Part shown: in pieces, positions 25,574-32,933 of the stretch
Position numbering within the stretch: the first letter of the stretch is position 1
How the letters are laid out: each line of letters begins with the position of its first letter
DNA from: Alphaproteobacteria bacterium
Lineage (GTDB): Bacteria; Pseudomonadota; Alphaproteobacteria; JAJFIK01
Assembly (NCBI GenBank): GCA_021774965.1
Contig: JAJFIL010000184.1
Coordinates: 1 to 32,933 of the forward strand
Reading direction: 5' to 3'
Length of the DNA stretch: 32,933 bases
Program-made: the position numbers and the translations under genes
The notes under the pieces: generated by a model
Databases searched by the model: none
The model's input: only the letters and a program-made list of their open reading frames with translations
What the model was told of the DNA's origin: nothing

Positions 25574-25858
25574 ATGAGCAAAGCAGAATTCATTGAAGGT
25601 GTAGCCAAGCGCGGCAAGCTGTCCAAGGCAGAGGCCAAGCGGGTTGTTGAGCTGGTATTCGACGAGATCGAAGCAGGCCTCAAGCGTTCCAAGAAGGAAG
25701 GCAAATACACCATCGGCACATTCGGTACTTTCGCTGTTTCCAAACGGAAAGCACGCATGGGCCGCAATCCGCAGACCGGCGAAGCCATCAAAATCAAGGC
25801 TTCGAAATCCCTACGCTTCAAGCCGTCTTCAAACCTGAAGGCCGCGGCTGGCTGCTAA
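25574..25858 (+). CDS. HU-family DNA-binding protein
   Basis: This 94-residue basic protein has the HU/IHF fold signature: an N-terminal helix pair with KAEFIEGVAKRGKLSKAEAK, the turn GTFGTFAVSKRKARMGRNPQTGE (DNA-binding arm, with R and NP), and a C-terminal KSLRFKPSSNLK. It bends and compacts DNA, binding with little sequence preference. An AGGGAG site lies eight bases before the ATG. It is followed by a textbook terminator, so it is probably monocistronic. The 316 bases before it, shared with the transporter promoter, contain no further gene. Confidence 0.95.
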   Translation: MSKAEFIEGVAKRGKLSKAEAKRVVELVFDEIEAGLKRSKKEGKYTIGTFGTFAVSKRKARMGRNPQTGEAIKIKASKSLRFKPSSNLKAAAGC

Positions 25859-25884
25859 GGCAGGTTTCGCGAACGTAATATTGG

Positions 25885-25931
25885 GAGGGCGCTTGGTTCC
25901 GATACGTCGGGGCCCCGCGCCCTCTTTTTTT
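25885..25931 (+). terminator. Rho-independent terminator of the HU gene
   Basis: GAGGGCGC (25885-25892) pairs with GCGCCCTC (25917-25924) and is directly followed by seven T bases (25925-25931). The loop itself contains a GGGGCCCC palindrome. This is the clearest terminator in the window and separates the HU gene from glnE. Confidence 0.88.
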
Positions 25932-26024
25932 GGGGCGCAAGGAAACAATGCGCCTCTTTCTTTTGGCGAATCTGGAGAAGCCTTGCTAGGCTTGGGCTCC
26001 ACCAGTCCCAGGGGCCGATCTTTC

Positions 26025-28943
26025 ATGAGCGCCTATTCCTTCTTTGCCCAACAAAAGGCTCCATGCCCGCCCTTCGATGAGGGGCGCGGGGAGGCCTTTG
26101 CGGATAGTTTGAAGTCCCACGCGCTTTTGTCCGATAGTACGGCAGGCCCAACCCTCATCTCTCTTGCTGGCCATAGCCCGTTTCTGGCCCGAGCCATGGA
26201 GCGGGATGCGGATGATCTGGCGCTCTACCTGAAAGATGCGCCAGATATTGCCTTTGAAAGCTTCCTCACTCAAACCGAAATTCAGATCGCCGGAGCAAAA
26301 TCTGCGACAGAAATAAAACCCCTTGTGCGCAAGGCCCGGCGTATGGCCGCTCAACTGATCGCGCTGGCTGACCACACGAGCCAATGGACCGTGAGCCAGG
26401 TCACCGACGCTCTCACACGATTTGGAGATATGGTCACCTCTGGCACTGTTCGCTGTTTGCTCCGAGAGGCCCAAAACAAAGGTAAGTTCACATCGCGAGA
26501 TGATAGCGATCCGGCAAAGGGCTGCGGCATCGCCATTCTTGCCATGGGTAAATTCGGATCGGGTGAGCTCAATTATTCCAGCGACATCGACATTGTGGTG
26601 TTCTTCGATCCTGAGCGATTGGGTCAGTGTACGGAGGAACCGGCAAAATTTGCGATCAAGCTCACGCGTGACCTTGTTGCATGTCTGCATGAACCCACCA
26701 AGGATGGGTATGTCTTCCGCGTCGATCTGCGCCTGCGCCCCGATGCGGGTTCCACGCAAGTGGCCATCTCTTTTGATGCGGCAGAGGCCTATTACGAAGG
26801 CATGGGGCAGAACTGGGAACGGGCGGCCTATATCAAGGCGCGCCCGGTGGCCGGAGACATTGAGGCGGGGTATGACATGCTCGCCCGCCTCAAACCCTTT
26901 ATCTGGCGTAAGTATCTGGATTTTGCCTCCATTGAGGATATTCATTCCATCCTGCGGCAGATCCATTCTCATGGCCGGCACCACGGGATCGATGTGGAAG
27001 GTCATGACGTCAAACTTGGCCTGGGCGGCATCCGGGAAATTGAATTTTTTGTACAGACCCAACAGTTGATCCTCGGGGGGCGAGATCCTGAACTGCGCGG
27101 CTCACGCACCATTGAGATGCTGAATGTACTGGGAGAGCTTGGCTCCATCGAGCCTGATGCGGTTCGCGACATGACCCACGCTTACGGCTTTCTTCGCCAT
27201 GTGGAACACCGTCTGCAGATGGTGGAAGATCAACAAACCCATCAAATGCCAAAAGATCCAGCAGAGGTGGCTCGCATTGCTTCTTTTTGCGGGTTTAAGG
27301 ATGAAGCTGATTTCCGCGAAACCCTTTTGCTTCACCTTAAGGCCGTACATCATCACTCCCGTGCCTTGTTCAAGGAATCTCATGAACTGGGCGAGGGCGG
27401 TGGCTCACTGGTTTTCACTGGCGTTGATGATGATCCTGAAACGCTTGAGACGCTGCAGCGTCTTGGCTTTGATCGGGTCAGTGACATCATTAGCGCCATT
27501 CGCAAGTGGCACCATGGGCGGATCCGCGCAACTCGGGCAGGGCGCAGCCGGGCGCATTTGACCGCGATCATGCCTCAGCTGTTGCGTGCCCTTGCGGACA
27601 CCGCTGATCCGGATCGGGCCTTTTGGCGCTTTGATGATTTCCTCGCAGGACTACCTGCCGGGGTGCAGCTCTTTGCCTTGCTGGACGCCCATCCAGAACT
27701 ACTTGAATTTCTGGCTGAGATTTTGGGCACTGCCCCGCGTCTGTCTAACTATTTAGCGCGTCATGCTCATGTTCTGGATGCGCTTCTTGATCCTGGCTTT
27801 CTGGATGGCCTGCCAAGCCCAAAGGAAGTTGATGCCGAATTTGATGAGGTCATTACCTCCTCCATGGATCTCGAAGGGGTAATGAATGCCACCCGCCGCC
27901 TGACCCGGGAGATCGGTTTTCGCATCGGTGTACAGCTTCTGCGCGGGGCAACTGATTCAGAATCCGCCGGCGCTGCCTATACCGCCTCCGCACAAGCGGC
28001 GCTGACACATATCCTGCGCGCAGTCAGAACGGAGTTTGAAATCGCCCACGGCAAAATCCAGGGCGGCAGCCTTGCCATTCTTGCTCTGGGCAAGCTGGGC
28101 AGCGGGGAGATGACGGCCACATCAGACGTGGATTTAATCTTCGTTTATGACAGCCCGTCCAAGAGCGAGAGCGGCGGTGATGTAATGTCAGATGGCGCGC
28201 GGCCCCTTGCTGCGACCACTTATTACATCCGTCTGGGGCAACGTTTGGTGAACGCTATCACCGCGCTTACCGAAGAAGGCAAGCTGTTCGAGGTAGACAT
28301 GCGCTTGCGTCCGTCCGGCAACAAAGGCCCTCTGGCCACGAAACTGGAGGCCTTTGCCAACTATCACGCCGAGAACGCCTGGACCTGGGAGCGCATGGCA
28401 CTGACCCGGGCGCGGGTGGTTTCCGCCCCTGCAGAATTGCAGTCGCAGATTGAAACCATCATTGGGGCAGCCCTGACCCGCCCGCGGGATCAGGCAAGCA
28501 TAAGACGCGATGTGGCCGAGATGCGTAACCGCCTGGAAGGAGAGTTCGGCACCACCAATTGCTGGGACGTAAAATATGTCCGCGGCGGGTTGGTGGATCT
28601 GGAGTTTATGACGCAAGGCCTACAGCTGCTTCATGGGGCCAGCCATCCTGAGGTGCTGAGCTATTCCACCACAAGGGCGCTCTCCCGGATCATGGGGGCA
28701 GGGGTGATTGACCCGGAGGCGGGCTTGGCTCTGCGCGAGGCGCTGGAGCTCTTTCAAGGGCTCGACCATGTGCTGCGTTTGGCCGTAGAGGGCACCTTTG
28801 ATCCAGGGACTGCGCCCATAGCCCTCAAGAAATTGTTGGCCCGCAATACCGCTGGAGAGTTTGCCGATTTGGAGAGCCGCCTTATCGCCGCACAACGAGA
28901 AGTTAAGGCCCAGTTCGAGCACCTGTTTTCAGTAGAGGCTTAA
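26025..28943 (+). CDS. glnE: Glutamine synthetase adenylyltransferase/adenylyl-removing enzyme GlnE
   Basis: This 972-residue bifunctional enzyme has both nucleotidyltransferase domains: the N-terminal adenylyl-removing centre with GSGELNYSSDIDIVVFF (about residues 178-194) and the C-terminal adenylylating centre with GSGEMTATSDVDLIFVYD (about 691-708). It adds or removes AMP on glutamine synthetase in response to PII and glutamine, controlling ammonia assimilation. I start at the ATG at 26025; the frame stays open back to 25881 but would read through the HU terminator. Length is normal. In rhizobia glnE lies close to the degP two-component genes, as here. Confidence 0.95.
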   Translation: MSAYSFFAQQKAPCPPFDEGRGEAFADSLKSHALLSDSTAGPTLISLAGHSPFLARAMERDADDLALYLKDAPDIAFESFLTQTEIQIAGAKSATEIKPLVRKARRMAAQLIALADHTSQWTVSQVTDALTRFGDMVTSGTVRCLLREAQNKGKFTSRDDSDPAKGCGIAILAMGKFGSGELNYSSDIDIVVFFDPERLGQCTEEPAKFAIKLTRDLVACLHEPTKDGYVFRVDLRLRPDAGSTQVAISFDAAEAYYEGMGQNWERAAYIKARPVAGDIEAGYDMLARLKPFIWRKYLDFASIEDIHSILRQIHSHGRHHGIDVEGHDVKLGLGGIREIEFFVQTQQLILGGRDPELRGSRTIEMLNVLGELGSIEPDAVRDMTHAYGFLRHVEHRLQMVEDQQTHQMPKDPAEVARIASFCGFKDEADFRETLLLHLKAVHHHSRALFKESHELGEGGGSLVFTGVDDDPETLETLQRLGFDRVSDIISAIRKWHHGRIRATRAGRSRAHLTAIMPQLLRALADTADPDRAFWRFDDFLAGLPAGVQLFALLDAHPELLEFLAEILGTAPRLSNYLARHAHVLDALLDPGFLDGLPSPKEVDAEFDEVITSSMDLEGVMNATRRLTREIGFRIGVQLLRGATDSESAGAAYTASAQAALTHILRAVRTEFEIAHGKIQGGSLAILALGKLGSGEMTATSDVDLIFVYDSPSKSESGGDVMSDGARPLAATTYYIRLGQRLVNAITALTEEGKLFEVDMRLRPSGNKGPLATKLEAFANYHAENAWTWERMALTRARVVSAPAELQSQIETIIGAALTRPRDQASIRRDVAEMRNRLEGEFGTTNCWDVKYVRGGLVDLEFMTQGLQLLHGASHPEVLSYSTTRALSRIMGAGVIDPEAGLALREALELFQGLDHVLRLAVEGTFDPGTAPIALKKLLARNTAGEFADLESRLIAAQREVKAQFEHLFSVEA

Positions 28944-29008
28944 ATCCCCCAAAGCCGTTCCGAGTGTCACCCAAAGGCCACTTTTGAAGGCGCTGAGGAG
29001 CTAAGCCT

Positions 29009-29177
29009 CTGGTCTGGGACACTATTTTCCAGGCCAGCGATATTTCTTCTTGCGCTTGGGGGCAGATAGCTATATTTCGCGCCATCGCAAAAGGAACAAG
29101 GCCGGTGAGCCCGCAGTCCCCCTGCGATATGAGCGAGTTCAAACTCTTTTGAAATTTATTTGGACGGGGGGCCCCCG
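29009..29177 (+). promoter_or_regulatory. Structured leader of speD
   Basis: The 234 bases between glnE and speD contain no gene but several inverted repeats: CTGGTCTGG/CCAGGCCAG (29009-29037), CGCAG/CTGCG (29112-29126), TTCAAA/TTTGAA (29138-29153), and a 13-base palindrome (29165-29177) that contains the ribosome binding site and abuts the ATG. A regulatory leader, perhaps responding to polyamines or SAM, is an inference; I cannot match it to a known riboswitch class. Confidence 0.4.
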
Positions 29178-29690
29178 ATGGCTGACACCTATTCAAAAAT
29201 GACGGCACAAGATCAGGCTGCCGCGCTTGCAGCGCGCAGTGATCGACACCTCATTCCAGCTGGCAATTCGAATGCGCAAAAACCGCAATTGGACATCGTG
29301 CAAGATGAGCCGGAGCAAAAAGATTATTGGATCACGCGCGAGGGTTTGACCTTCGCTGGCGTGCATCTGATTGTGGATATGTGGGAAGCCTCAGGCCTCG
29401 ATAATGAAGCCCTGGTTCAGGATGCTCTGGCGCAAGCCGCCGAGGAGGCGAGTGCGACGTTACTCCATCTTCATACCCATAAGTTTCATGAAGGCGGCGG
29501 CATTTCCGGCGTAGCGGTTCTCGCCGAAAGTCACATCTCAGTTCACACTTGGCCAGAGCGTGCGTTCGCGGCCTTTGACGTCTTCATGTGCGGGGATGCG
29601 CGCCCGGTGGATGCCATTGCAGCGCTGAAGCGTGCTTTCAAGCCTGGCCACATGAATGTTGTGGAACACAAGCGCGGCATCGCGCTCTAA
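29178..29690 (+). CDS. speD: S-adenosylmethionine decarboxylase proenzyme SpeD
   Basis: This 170-residue protein is a bacterial class 1b AdoMet decarboxylase. The self-cleavage motif ESHISVHTWPE (117-127) predicts a cut between E117 and S118, S118 becoming the pyruvoyl group. HTHKFHEGGGISGVAVLAES before it holds the usual catalytic His residues, and FMCGD (136-140) carries the conserved cysteine C138. Decarboxylated SAM donates the aminopropyl group for spermidine. About 50 hydrophilic residues precede the usual start of the family, an extension of unknown use. The decarboxylase gene follows four bases after the stop, and speE converges beyond it, forming one polyamine locus. Confidence 0.92.
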   Translation: MADTYSKMTAQDQAAALAARSDRHLIPAGNSNAQKPQLDIVQDEPEQKDYWITREGLTFAGVHLIVDMWEASGLDNEALVQDALAQAAEEASATLLHLHTHKFHEGGGISGVAVLAESHISVHTWPERAFAAFDVFMCGDARPVDAIAALKRAFKPGHMNVVEHKRGIAL

Positions 29691-29694
29691 CCCC

Positions 29695-30840
29695 ATGACC
29701 ACGAAGATCCTCAACTATCTCCGCGACACGCAACCCGCCACCCCTTGCCTGGTGGTGGATCTGGATGTCGTGCGCGAACGCTATCAGGCGCTCACCAATG
29801 CCTTGCCCCTTGCGGCAGTGCACTATGCGGTCAAAGCGAACCCGGCACCGGAAGTCATCAAAGTGCTCAAGGATGAGGGCGCTAATTTCGATGTGGCGAG
29901 CCCCGCAGAAGTTGATCTGTGTCTCGGGCTGGGTGTTGACCCTGCACGTGTTTCCTACGGCAACACCATCAAGAAGCCCCGCGACATCGCTCATGCCTAT
30001 GAGTGCGGCGTGCGGGTCTTTGCATTTGACAGTGAAGCAGAGCTTGAGAAGATCGCACGCGTGGCGCCGGGCGCTGCTGTGATCTGCCGCATTCTCGTTT
30101 CCAACAATGGTGCGGACTGGCCACTATCGCGCAAGTTTGGCTGTGCCTCAGAGATGGCATTTGATCTTCTTATCAGAGCACGCGCTCTTGGCCTTGAGCC
30201 CATGGGGGTTGCCTTTCACGTCGGCTCCCAGCAGAAAAATCCCGAAGCCTGGGACGCTGCCGTTGAAGCTTCCTCCCAGCTCTTCGCCGAGCTGGAAGCA
30301 ACGGGCATCACGCTTAGCACCATCAATATCGGAGGCGGTCTGCCTGCACGCTATAGCGAAGATGTGGCTGAGATCGGCACCTACGCCAATGCCGTCATGA
30401 GCGCCATGACCAGGCATTTCGGCAATTACTTGCCTGCCATGATTGTTGAGCCCGGGCGTTTCCTTGTGGGGGATGCGGGCATCATCCATGCGGAAGTCGT
30501 GCTGGTTTCCAAGAAAGCTTATGAGGATGACGCCCGCTGGGTCTATCTTGATATTGGCCGCTTTAACGGATTGGCCGAAACTGAAGGCGAGGCCATCCGC
30601 TATCCCATCCGCTCTGATATGGGATCAGGGGCGGATGATTATGTCGCCAAAGGCCCGGTCATATTGGCGGGTCCATCCTGTGACAGTGTCGATATTCTCT
30701 ATGAGAAAACGCCTTATGATCTGCCCTTGGATCTGGAAGCTGGCGACACGGTGCAAATCTTTGCCGCTGGCGCTTACACCACGACCTATTCATCCGTGGG
30801 CTTTAATGGCATCGCGCCTTTGGCCGCGCATTACATCTAA
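29695..30840 (+). CDS. PLP-dependent ornithine/lysine decarboxylase (fold III)
   Basis: This 381-residue enzyme has the alanine-racemase-type barrel of eukaryotic-like ornithine decarboxylases: the PLP lysine in HYAVKANP (K47), HVGSQ (about 175-179), the PLP-phosphate loop INIGGGLPA, and EPGRFLVG. The active-site cysteine is in GPSCDSVD (C329), as in ornithine/lysine decarboxylases, unlike diaminopimelate decarboxylase. It makes putrescine from ornithine, or cadaverine from lysine, in the cytoplasm; specificity cannot be read with certainty. It follows speD by four bases and overlaps speE tail to tail by four bases. Confidence 0.92.
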   Translation: MTTKILNYLRDTQPATPCLVVDLDVVRERYQALTNALPLAAVHYAVKANPAPEVIKVLKDEGANFDVASPAEVDLCLGLGVDPARVSYGNTIKKPRDIAHAYECGVRVFAFDSEAELEKIARVAPGAAVICRILVSNNGADWPLSRKFGCASEMAFDLLIRARALGLEPMGVAFHVGSQQKNPEAWDAAVEASSQLFAELEATGITLSTINIGGGLPARYSEDVAEIGTYANAVMSAMTRHFGNYLPAMIVEPGRFLVGDAGIIHAEVVLVSKKAYEDDARWVYLDIGRFNGLAETEGEAIRYPIRSDMGSGADDYVAKGPVILAGPSCDSVDILYEKTPYDLPLDLEAGDTVQIFAAGAYTTTYSSVGFNGIAPLAAHYI

Positions 30841-31709
30841 GATTTGTTGGTCAGCCGCTCCAACCAGGCAGGTAGTTTGAACGCTGCGTTGTGCAGGTCA
30901 GGAGTGTAATAATCCGTGTGGAAATCAGCTTCGCTGAAAAGTTTTTTCAATCGTACTTCATCTGATTGTCCAAGCACTGAGCCATTGGAGGCCCAGGTGA
31001 GAGCCATGATACCGCCCACGTAAGTTGGCGTCACAGTTGAATAAGTTCCTGTACGCTTAAAGGCGCGGGTCAGCTGCGGTAATGTGTCGGCCAGCTCATC
31101 AGGCTGATAGAACGGTGCGCCGTTTTGAAAGACTGCCACACCGGCTGGCGTCAAGGCAGCAGAGACCGCCTCGTAGAATGCATCGGCGAACAGGACCTGC
31201 GCCGGGCCGATCGGGTCTGGCCGGTCGGCGATGATAAGGTCGTAAGACCCTTTGGCTTTGGGTTGCTTGAGAAACTCGAATGCGTCGGCCACATGAACCT
31301 TGAAGCGTTCATCAGCAAAGGCGGCAGCATTGAGATCTGCAAAGTGCTCCTTGCAAAGTTCGATCACGCGCCCATCAATCTCTGCCATATCCACTTGCAT
31401 AACCGACTTGTGCTTGAGGATTTCCTCAGCCACCGCACCATCGCCGCCCCCAACGATCATCACCCGAGCAGGCACACTCCCGTTGGCCAGGAGGTCAAAG
31501 GCAGGAACATGGGTCAGCATCTCAGAATAGCTGGCTTCATCACGAGTGGTGATCTGAACGATATCGTCCAGCGCCATAATGCGTCCGTTGGTTTCCGTAT
31601 CGAAAATCTTCACATCCTGAAACTTGGTCTGCTCATGAACCAACAGATCAGTGACCTCAAAGGTCTGGGCAAAGCCTGCATGGAGGGATTCCGAAAAGGT
31701 TAAAGGCAT
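30837..31709 (-). CDS. speE: Spermidine synthase SpeE
   Basis: This 290-residue aminopropyltransferase has the Rossmann motif VGGGDGAV (86-93), the acidic E110/D112 that bind decarboxylated SAM, and the catalytic segment ADRPDPIGPAQVLF (D162, D165), corresponding to the family D(S/R)(S/T/P)DP.GPA. The N-terminal beta domain (about 1-55) is typical. It transfers the aminopropyl group from decarboxylated SAM to putrescine. Transcribed opposite to speD and the decarboxylase, it overlaps the latter by four bases at the 3' end, so the two operons converge with no terminator between them. A bulged inverted repeat lies 40 bases before its start. Confidence 0.93.
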   Translation of the reverse strand: MPLTFSESLHAGFAQTFEVTDLLVHEQTKFQDVKIFDTETNGRIMALDDIVQITTRDEASYSEMLTHVPAFDLLANGSVPARVMIVGGGDGAVAEEILKHKSVMQVDMAEIDGRVIELCKEHFADLNAAAFADERFKVHVADAFEFLKQPKAKGSYDLIIADRPDPIGPAQVLFADAFYEAVSAALTPAGVAVFQNGAPFYQPDELADTLPQLTRAFKRTGTYSTVTPTYVGGIMALTWASNGSVLGQSDEVRLKKLFSEADFHTDYYTPDLHNAAFKLPAWLERLTNKS

Positions 31710-31742
31710 GGCGCGGGTTCTCGGTTCAAGTGATCAGCTATT

Positions 31743-31764
31743 TGGCTGTTCCTATAGGAAAGCC
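31743..31764. promoter_or_regulatory. Inverted repeat upstream of speE
   Basis: A perfect 12-base palindrome TTCCTATAGGAA (31749-31760) is flanked by ggct and agcc arms with one extra base, giving an extended inverted repeat. It sits 40-55 bases before the speE start on the minus strand, where an operator or promoter would be expected. The regulator is unknown. The 197 bases between speE and the EF-hand gene hold only a doubtful 17-codon frame (31816-31869). Confidence 0.4.
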
Positions 31765-31906
31765 AGATGCCTCTGTAAATGGGGCGCCTATCTATCTGAA
31801 CTGAAAGGGAAAAATATGGCGCGACGGATTTGTTGTCTATGCCCGTTAGAGAGACATGTAGGGTTTTAGGGGCTCAATCACACGAGTTTAGACGGAGATT
31901 TTTGAA

Positions 31907-32443
31907 ATGAGATCAGGAACGGTTTTGGCAATGGCTCTTGCTGCCGCAATGAGTTCTGGGATGGCCACGGCAGCTCACGCCGAAGAAAGCGAGCACCATG
32001 CGCGCGCGGCGGAGCATTTTGCGGAGCTGGATGCTGACGGCAACGGCATCTTTTCCCGCGATGAGGCTGAAGAGCAAGCTGCACAGCGCTTCTCAGAGGC
32101 CGACACTGATGGCAATGGTAGCCTGTCGGAAGAAGAAGCGATTGCCATGCATGAGGCACGACGGGAAGAACGCCACGAGGCCCGTCAGGCACGTCGCGAG
32201 GAACGTCGAGAAGAACGCCGCGAGGGCAGTCATCATGCTGAACGCTTTACCCAGCATGCGGGTGAAGATGGCATTATTGACATGTCAGAGTTTAGCGAAC
32301 ACGCCCTGCAACGCTTTGAAGGGGCCGATCTGGATGAAAACGGGTCGGTCACGGCAACAGAGATGCGCCTTGCGATGAGGGCAATGCATGGCAGGCGAGG
32401 CGAGCACCGTGGCGGCCCTCGTGGTCACCATGATGATGACTAG
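31907..32443 (+). CDS. Secreted EF-hand calcium-binding protein
   Basis: This 178-residue protein has a signal peptide (residues 1-25, ending AHA) and EF-hand loops DADGNGIFSRDE (42-53), DTDGNGSLSEEE (66-77) and DLDENGSVTATE (141-152), with a degenerate fourth near 117-128. Between the pairs lies a highly charged Arg/Glu helix (83-106). The His/Gly/Asp-rich tail (161-178) could bind metal. A GGAG site precedes the ATG. It is followed by an ECF sigma factor gene; EF-hand proteins of this kind next to ECF sigma factors are familiar from alphaproteobacteria. A periplasmic calcium- or metal-sensing role is inferred. Confidence 0.85.
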   Translation: MRSGTVLAMALAAAMSSGMATAAHAEESEHHARAAEHFAELDADGNGIFSRDEAEEQAAQRFSEADTDGNGSLSEEEAIAMHEARREERHEARQARREERREERREGSHHAERFTQHAGEDGIIDMSEFSEHALQRFEGADLDENGSVTATEMRLAMRAMHGRRGEHRGGPRGHHDDD

Positions 32444-32485
32444 CCTCGAGTGCAGCGGTTCTGTTCTTGCTGGTTTTGCGCCATA

Positions 32486-32500
32486 TGGGTCATTGACCCA
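32486..32500. promoter_or_regulatory. Perfect palindrome upstream of the sigma factor gene
   Basis: TGGGTCATTGACCCA is a perfect 15-base inverted repeat in the 133-base gap between the EF-hand and sigma factor genes, 50-91 bases before the two candidate sigma starts. The place fits an operator; no classical ECF promoter is obvious to me. Confidence 0.4.
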
Positions 32501-32576
32501 ATCCCGGGGCCGTGTAGCCTATAGCCCCTCAGCGTAAAGAGAGCTTGAGGTGTATCAAAGATCTGGAGACGACTAC

Positions 32577-32933
32577 GTGCAGGCAGGGCGCAGCCCAAAA
32601 CCTGAAACTGTTTCTCTCGCCGCGGCTGTTGACGATCCGGACACGGATCTTCTGGCCGCGGTGGCTTTGGGTAATCCGCAGGCCTCGCGAAAGCTTGTGG
32701 ATCGGCACTTGCCAAAGATGATTGCGGTTGCCCGGCGAATGCTGGGTAATCAGGCCGATGCCGAAGAAATAGCGCAGGAAGTCTTTCTGCGAGTTTGGAA
32801 GCAGGTACCCAAGTGGCAGCCGGGGCGGGCCAAGTTTGAAACCTGGATGTACAGGGTCGCGACCAATCTCTGCTATGATCGCTTGCGCAAGAAGCGCGAA
32901 GTCACAGGCGAAGATGTTCCAGAGCTTGCCGAT
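32577..32933 (+). CDS. ECF-type RNA polymerase sigma factor (3' end cut off)
   Basis: The frame is open to the window end, so only the first 119 residues are seen. Region 2 is clear: LLAAVALGNPQASRKLVDRH, then the -10-binding and core-binding segment GNQADAEEIAQEVFLRVWKQ, and the region 2.4 helix FETWMYRVATNLCYDRLRKK. Region 4 lies beyond the window. I use the GTG at 32577, with GGAG nine bases upstream; an in-frame GTG at 32550 is an alternative adding nine residues. ECF sigma factors redirect transcription in response to envelope or metal stress, usually under an anti-sigma factor that would lie downstream, not visible here. Confidence 0.88.
   Translation, partial: MQAGRSPKPETVSLAAAVDDPDTDLLAAVALGNPQASRKLVDRHLPKMIAVARRMLGNQADAEEIAQEVFLRVWKQVPKWQPGRAKFETWMYRVATNLCYDRLRKKREVTGEDVPELAD

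Noticed and set aside
25881-26024. N-terminal extension of GlnE to 25881
   Set aside because: The frame is open, but it would read through the HU terminator stem and T run, and it lacks GlnE similarity. The ATG at 26025 fits the family length.
25986-27062. 358-codon open frame on the minus strand inside glnE
   Set aside because: It lies wholly opposite strong glnE coding sequence, has no recognisable domain, and looks like a shadow frame of GC-rich codons.
31125-31703. 192-codon open frame on the plus strand opposite speE
   Set aside because: speE has full family motifs on the other strand; the plus frame shows no family resemblance.
31816-31869. 17-codon Cys-rich peptide frame between speE and the EF-hand gene
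   Set aside because: It has a fair ribosome site, but is too short to support without conservation data.
19629-32490. Shared string CGCCATATGGGT after the OsmC gene and before the sigma factor gene
   Set aside because: A single 12-base match in a window of this size may arise by chance and the flanks differ.
1-32933. CRISPR array, tRNA or rRNA genes, insertion sequences, phage attachment site
   Set aside because: I saw no regularly spaced repeats, no cloverleaf or rRNA sequence, no transposase and no integrase or duplicated att-like sequence.

Overview
The window looks like a chromosomal segment of an alphaproteobacterium of moderately high GC. The main evidence is gene content and order. 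A FeuP/FeuQ-type two-component pair, a four-gene cytochrome c maturation cluster (ccmI-ccmE-ccmF-ccmH, the rhizobial cycHJKL set), a DegP protease, a second two-component pair and glnE all run on the plus strand. From memory, rhizobia and relatives keep much the same order. A TTAA-N7-TTAAC box of the kind bound by the alphaproteobacterial cell-cycle regulator CtrA fits this. I cannot name a genus.

Positions 1-3900 hold the end of a prophage, or of a phage-derived or GTA-like element: a tail-fibre-type protein with internal repeats (cut by the window start), two more virion-type proteins, a protein resembling SleB-type cell wall hydrolases but apparently lacking the catalytic glutamate, and a CII-like phage regulator. 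A good sigma70-type promoter precedes the last two, and a hairpin terminator closes the module. No integrase, tRNA or attachment site is visible.

Positions 3900-6310 hold a small YgaP/DUF2892-type membrane protein (minus strand) and two tandem paralogous short-chain dehydrogenases ending at a strong hairpin. Positions 6450-8900 encode a secreted PepSY protein, a response regulator and a PhoQ/FeuQ-like kinase. Positions 8870-13120 interrupt the expected order with an XRE-type DNA-binding protein, an unrecognised 476-residue protein divergent from it across a CtrA-type box, and a membrane-anchored penicillin-acylase-family hydrolase.

Positions 13220-18320 carry a DUF938 methyltransferase-like gene overlapping ccmI, then ccmE, ccmF and ccmH, which attach haem to apocytochromes c; ccmG and ccmABC are absent. 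Next come an alpha/beta-hydrolase-OsmC fusion, degP, an OmpR-type regulator with its kinase, a convergent UMF1-type MFS transporter, an HU protein with a textbook terminator, and glnE.

Positions 29170-31710 form a polyamine locus: speD and a PLP-dependent ornithine/lysine decarboxylase in tandem, with speE converging on them by a 4-base overlap. Together they could make putrescine and spermidine. The end of the window carries a secreted EF-hand protein and the start of an ECF sigma factor, with a perfect palindrome between them.

I found no clear-cut new system. The better leads are the SleB-like apparent pseudoenzyme with the CII-like gene, the CtrA-box divergent pair, the palindrome covering the speD ribosome binding site, and the EF-hand/ECF sigma pair.
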